Source: Bacteroidota bacterium (GTDB lineage: Bacteria > Bacteroidota > Bacteroidia > Sphingobacteriales > Sphingobacteriaceae). From it: 64,000 nucleotides of DNA. The DNA lies in NCBI GenBank assembly GCA_026224775.1, contig JAMFRP010000001.1, positions 52,467-116,466 on the forward strand. The letters are read 5' to 3'. The position numbers and the translations under genes were made by a program. Of this stretch, positions 62,128-64,000 are shown piece after piece (positions within the stretch are counted from its first letter, which is position 1; the number at the start of each line of letters is the position of its first letter). The notes beneath the pieces are model-generated. The model had not been told where the DNA came from. It made no database searches and saw only the letters and a program-made list of their open reading frames with translations.

Positions 62128-63771
62128 ATGAAAAGGAACTTTAAATATATAGCATATAACCCAAAAGGTAAATACACGTTTATTGGGATTATGTTCATAG
62201 CCTTAGCGCTGGCAGGGTGTACCAAGAATTTTGAAAAATACAATACCGATCCTACCAAATTATCTTCTACCCAATCCGTTGCCATAGCTTCTACACTCTT
62301 TGGCCCTCTTGAAGTAGATATTTTCGACGATTACCAGCGCGCCCAAAATCTTAGCGCGGATGGTTATGCCGGATACCTGGACGCATGCGCTTTTAATCAA
62401 GGTAGCAATTTGGACTATGGTATGCATGAAAGTTGGAACGCACCGGCATTAGGAGACATTTATGGCGATATTTTGCCAAGTATGCGCTCATTGTCGCTCA
62501 CCACCAACATTAAAACTTCGCAACCTCCGGTATGGGGAATAGGATTGCTCATACAGGTTACAGCTATGGATAAGGTAACCGATAGGTTTGGCCCGGTTCC
62601 ATATTCAAAGGCTGGTTCCTCTTTAACAACAACTCCTTTTGATAGCCAGCAAGCAATTTACCAGCAGTTTTTTAAACAGATAGATACTGCTGTGACAAAT
62701 CTTCAAGCGGCGATAACCGCGGGTACCACATCAGCGCCATATGCCGCAAGTACTGACTATGTTTATGGATGGAGCTATAAACAATGGCTCAAATATGCCA
62801 ATTCGCTTCGCCTGCGTTTGGCTATGCGCATAGTAAAGGTTGACGCGGTAACTGCAAAAGCACAAGCATTAGAAGCGATCCAGAATTCAGGCGGTTTGTT
62901 AGAGACGACTGCTGATGATGCCAACGTACCATCATCAATAAACGGGTTCACTGGCTTTTATGCGATTGCTACTTATGGTGGTGGGCAAATGGTTATGGAT
63001 GCGGCCATACAAAGTTATATGCAGGGTTATAATGACCCGAGGTTTACAGTTTATTTTGCCCCTACTACGGCGGCACCAACGGGCTCATCTCCATACGCCG
63101 GGCAGTATCACGGAGTACGCACCGGTACGTATGTTAGTGATAATGCGACCTACGCATACTTTTCAACCGGAAACATAGCAACTGCCACAAATCCCAATGC
63201 ATATTTTACGCCTAGTGTCCCGCAGCCAATTCTTACTTCTGCTGAAGTATGGTTCCTGAGGGCCGAGGCTGCTTTACGCGGATGGACCAGTGAAAGTATT
63301 CAAACCGATTATGAAACCGGCATAAGAAACTCTATGACTAAGTATGGTGTTGCATCCGGTGCCGACGCTTATATAGCGGGTACAACCACAGAAGCCAATT
63401 ATGTAGATCCTCTTGTTCCTGCCAATAATGCGACCGCGCTATCAACCATTAGCGTAGCCTGGAACCCGAATGGTACCAAGGAGCAAATGCTGGAACAGAT
63501 TATTACCCAAAAATGGCTGGCTTTATTTCCGGATGGACAAGAAGCCTGGGCTGACTACAGACGTACAGGCTATCCAAAATTATTTCCAATAATCAACAAT
63601 AGCAGCGGCATCCCGGGAGCTGTAGCACTTCAGATACGCCGCTTACAATATCCAAGCTCGCTCATTCAAAAAGATCCAACTGCTTTTAGTAACGCGGTAG
63701 CTAATTTATTAAATGGCCCTGATAACATTACTACCCGCTTATGGTGGGACGTTAACGCGCCAAACTTTTAA
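62128..63771 (+). CDS. SusD/RagB-like outer-membrane lipoprotein
   Basis: 547 residues from the ATG at 62128 (MKRNFKYIAYNPKGKYTFIG). A longer frame from 62023 would overlap the SusC gene in another frame and lack a signal. The lipoprotein signal is FIALALAGCTKNFEKYN (Cys at about residue 31). NTDPTKLSSTQSVA and WFLRAEAALRGW are SusD-like 2 landmarks. It binds the glycan at the cell surface with the preceding SusC protein. Confidence 0.95.
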   Translation: MKRNFKYIAYNPKGKYTFIGIMFIALALAGCTKNFEKYNTDPTKLSSTQSVAIASTLFGPLEVDIFDDYQRAQNLSADGYAGYLDACAFNQGSNLDYGMHESWNAPALGDIYGDILPSMRSLSLTTNIKTSQPPVWGIGLLIQVTAMDKVTDRFGPVPYSKAGSSLTTTPFDSQQAIYQQFFKQIDTAVTNLQAAITAGTTSAPYAASTDYVYGWSYKQWLKYANSLRLRLAMRIVKVDAVTAKAQALEAIQNSGGLLETTADDANVPSSINGFTGFYAIATYGGGQMVMDAAIQSYMQGYNDPRFTVYFAPTTAAPTGSSPYAGQYHGVRTGTYVSDNATYAYFSTGNIATATNPNAYFTPSVPQPILTSAEVWFLRAEAALRGWTSESIQTDYETGIRNSMTKYGVASGADAYIAGTTTEANYVDPLVPANNATALSTISVAWNPNGTKEQMLEQIITQKWLALFPDGQEAWADYRRTGYPKLFPIINNSSGIPGAVALQIRRLQYPSSLIQKDPTAFSNAVANLLNGPDNITTRLWWDVNAPNF

Positions 63772-63825
63772 TACAATTCTGACCCTGCATACTACCACAA
63801 TTGAGTTTTGATTAGTGTTAATGAG

Positions 63826-63853
63826 AGCGCTCCGGTGTAAAACCCGGAGCGCT
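63826..63853 (+). terminator. Hairpin after the SusD gene
   Basis: A perfect 10-bp stem, AGCGCTCCGG and CCGGAGCGCT, with an 8-nt loop. It may only reduce transcription into the GH92 gene, as such loci are usually co-transcribed. Confidence 0.65.
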
Positions 63854-63895
63854 TATTCAACCAATCTTGCTCATTAATTAATAACAAATACCTCC

Positions 63896-64000
63896 GTGAA
63901 ACAAAAGACCTTACTATTCCTCATTTTTATATCGCTATTTAAAATAAATACTCAAGCTCAGCAAAAATTAATAACCTATGTCGATCCGTTTATTGGCACC
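63896..64000 (+). CDS. GH92 alpha-mannosidase-like gene (5' end only)
   Basis: 35 codons are visible before the window ends. I start it at GTG 63896, as no in-frame ATG lies nearby. A signal peptide (LLFLIFISLFKINTQAQ) is followed by QKLITYVDPFIGT. The YVDPFIGT motif is the hallmark start of mature GH92 exo-alpha-mannosidases. It would trim mannose from glycans captured by the upstream SusCD pair. The call rests on this short segment. Confidence 0.75.
   Translation, partial: MKQKTLLFLIFISLFKINTQAQQKLITYVDPFIGT

Overview
The window comes from a Bacteroidota chromosome, most likely a Sphingobacteriales-type soil bacterium (Pedobacter/Mucilaginibacter-like). The evidence is SusC/SusD outer-membrane pairs, a FecR/ECF-sigma/STN-TonB signalling unit, a GH92 start, the absence of clear Shine-Dalgarno sequences, and dispersed AT-rich inverted repeats between genes. 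The genus is inferred from gene style, not from a marker gene.

Left flank (1-7242), ordinary chromosome: a truncated aldo/keto reductase, an ECF sigma factor with two overlapping membrane-protein genes, folC, two small hypothetical genes and a two-gene membrane Fe-S oxidoreductase unit. Dispersed inverted repeats lie between these genes. In two places they supply the stop codon of the neighbouring gene, and simple repeat sequence sits in frame inside folC.

Integrated element (about 7274-49694, roughly 42.4 kb): tRNA-Phe(GAA) at 7243-7315 is followed by a tyrosine recombinase. The 3' part of the same tRNA recurs as an exact 46-bp direct repeat at 49649-49694. These look like attL and attR of a tRNA-Phe integrative element. 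I see no conjugation machinery, only a 5'-truncated PRTRC ThiF gene near 37.1-37.7 kb. The left half (9.4-37 kb) carries stress, detoxification and efflux genes: AraC and Crp regulators, aldo/keto reductase, SDR, nitroreductase, hydrolase, VOC protein, a two-component system beside a TonB-like barrel protein, a TetR-controlled MFS plus RND efflux operon, and a MocR regulator divergent from an azoreductase/EamA pair.

The right half (37.9-49.5 kb) looks like a defence and natural-product island. It holds an array of four perfect hairpins, a Fic protein with an AbiEi-like N-terminus, six tandem 24-bp repeats in front of it, a class-II tRNA-like RNA with its own terminator, and an operon of a 1250-aa SEC-C/PD-(D/E)XK protein with a HEPN-motif protein. 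It then has a graspetide-type RiPP operon: a four-repeat precursor, an overlapping MvdD-like ATP-grasp ligase, a three-TM membrane protein and a PIN-like protein. A PIN-domain gene and its partner lie on the opposite strand. The graspetide-type operon and the tRNA-like/SEC-C/HEPN locus are the best candidates for undescribed systems.

Right flank (49695-64000), chromosome: a small secreted protein, an unknown 319-aa protein, and two divergent polysaccharide-utilisation-type loci. The minus-strand locus is ECF sigma, FecR, STN-type SusC, SusD. The plus-strand locus is SusC, SusD and the start of a GH92 alpha-mannosidase-like gene, which suggests mannose-containing glycans as substrate. Two further degraded tRNA-3'-end-like sequences, each followed by a terminator, hint at earlier integrations at the same site.
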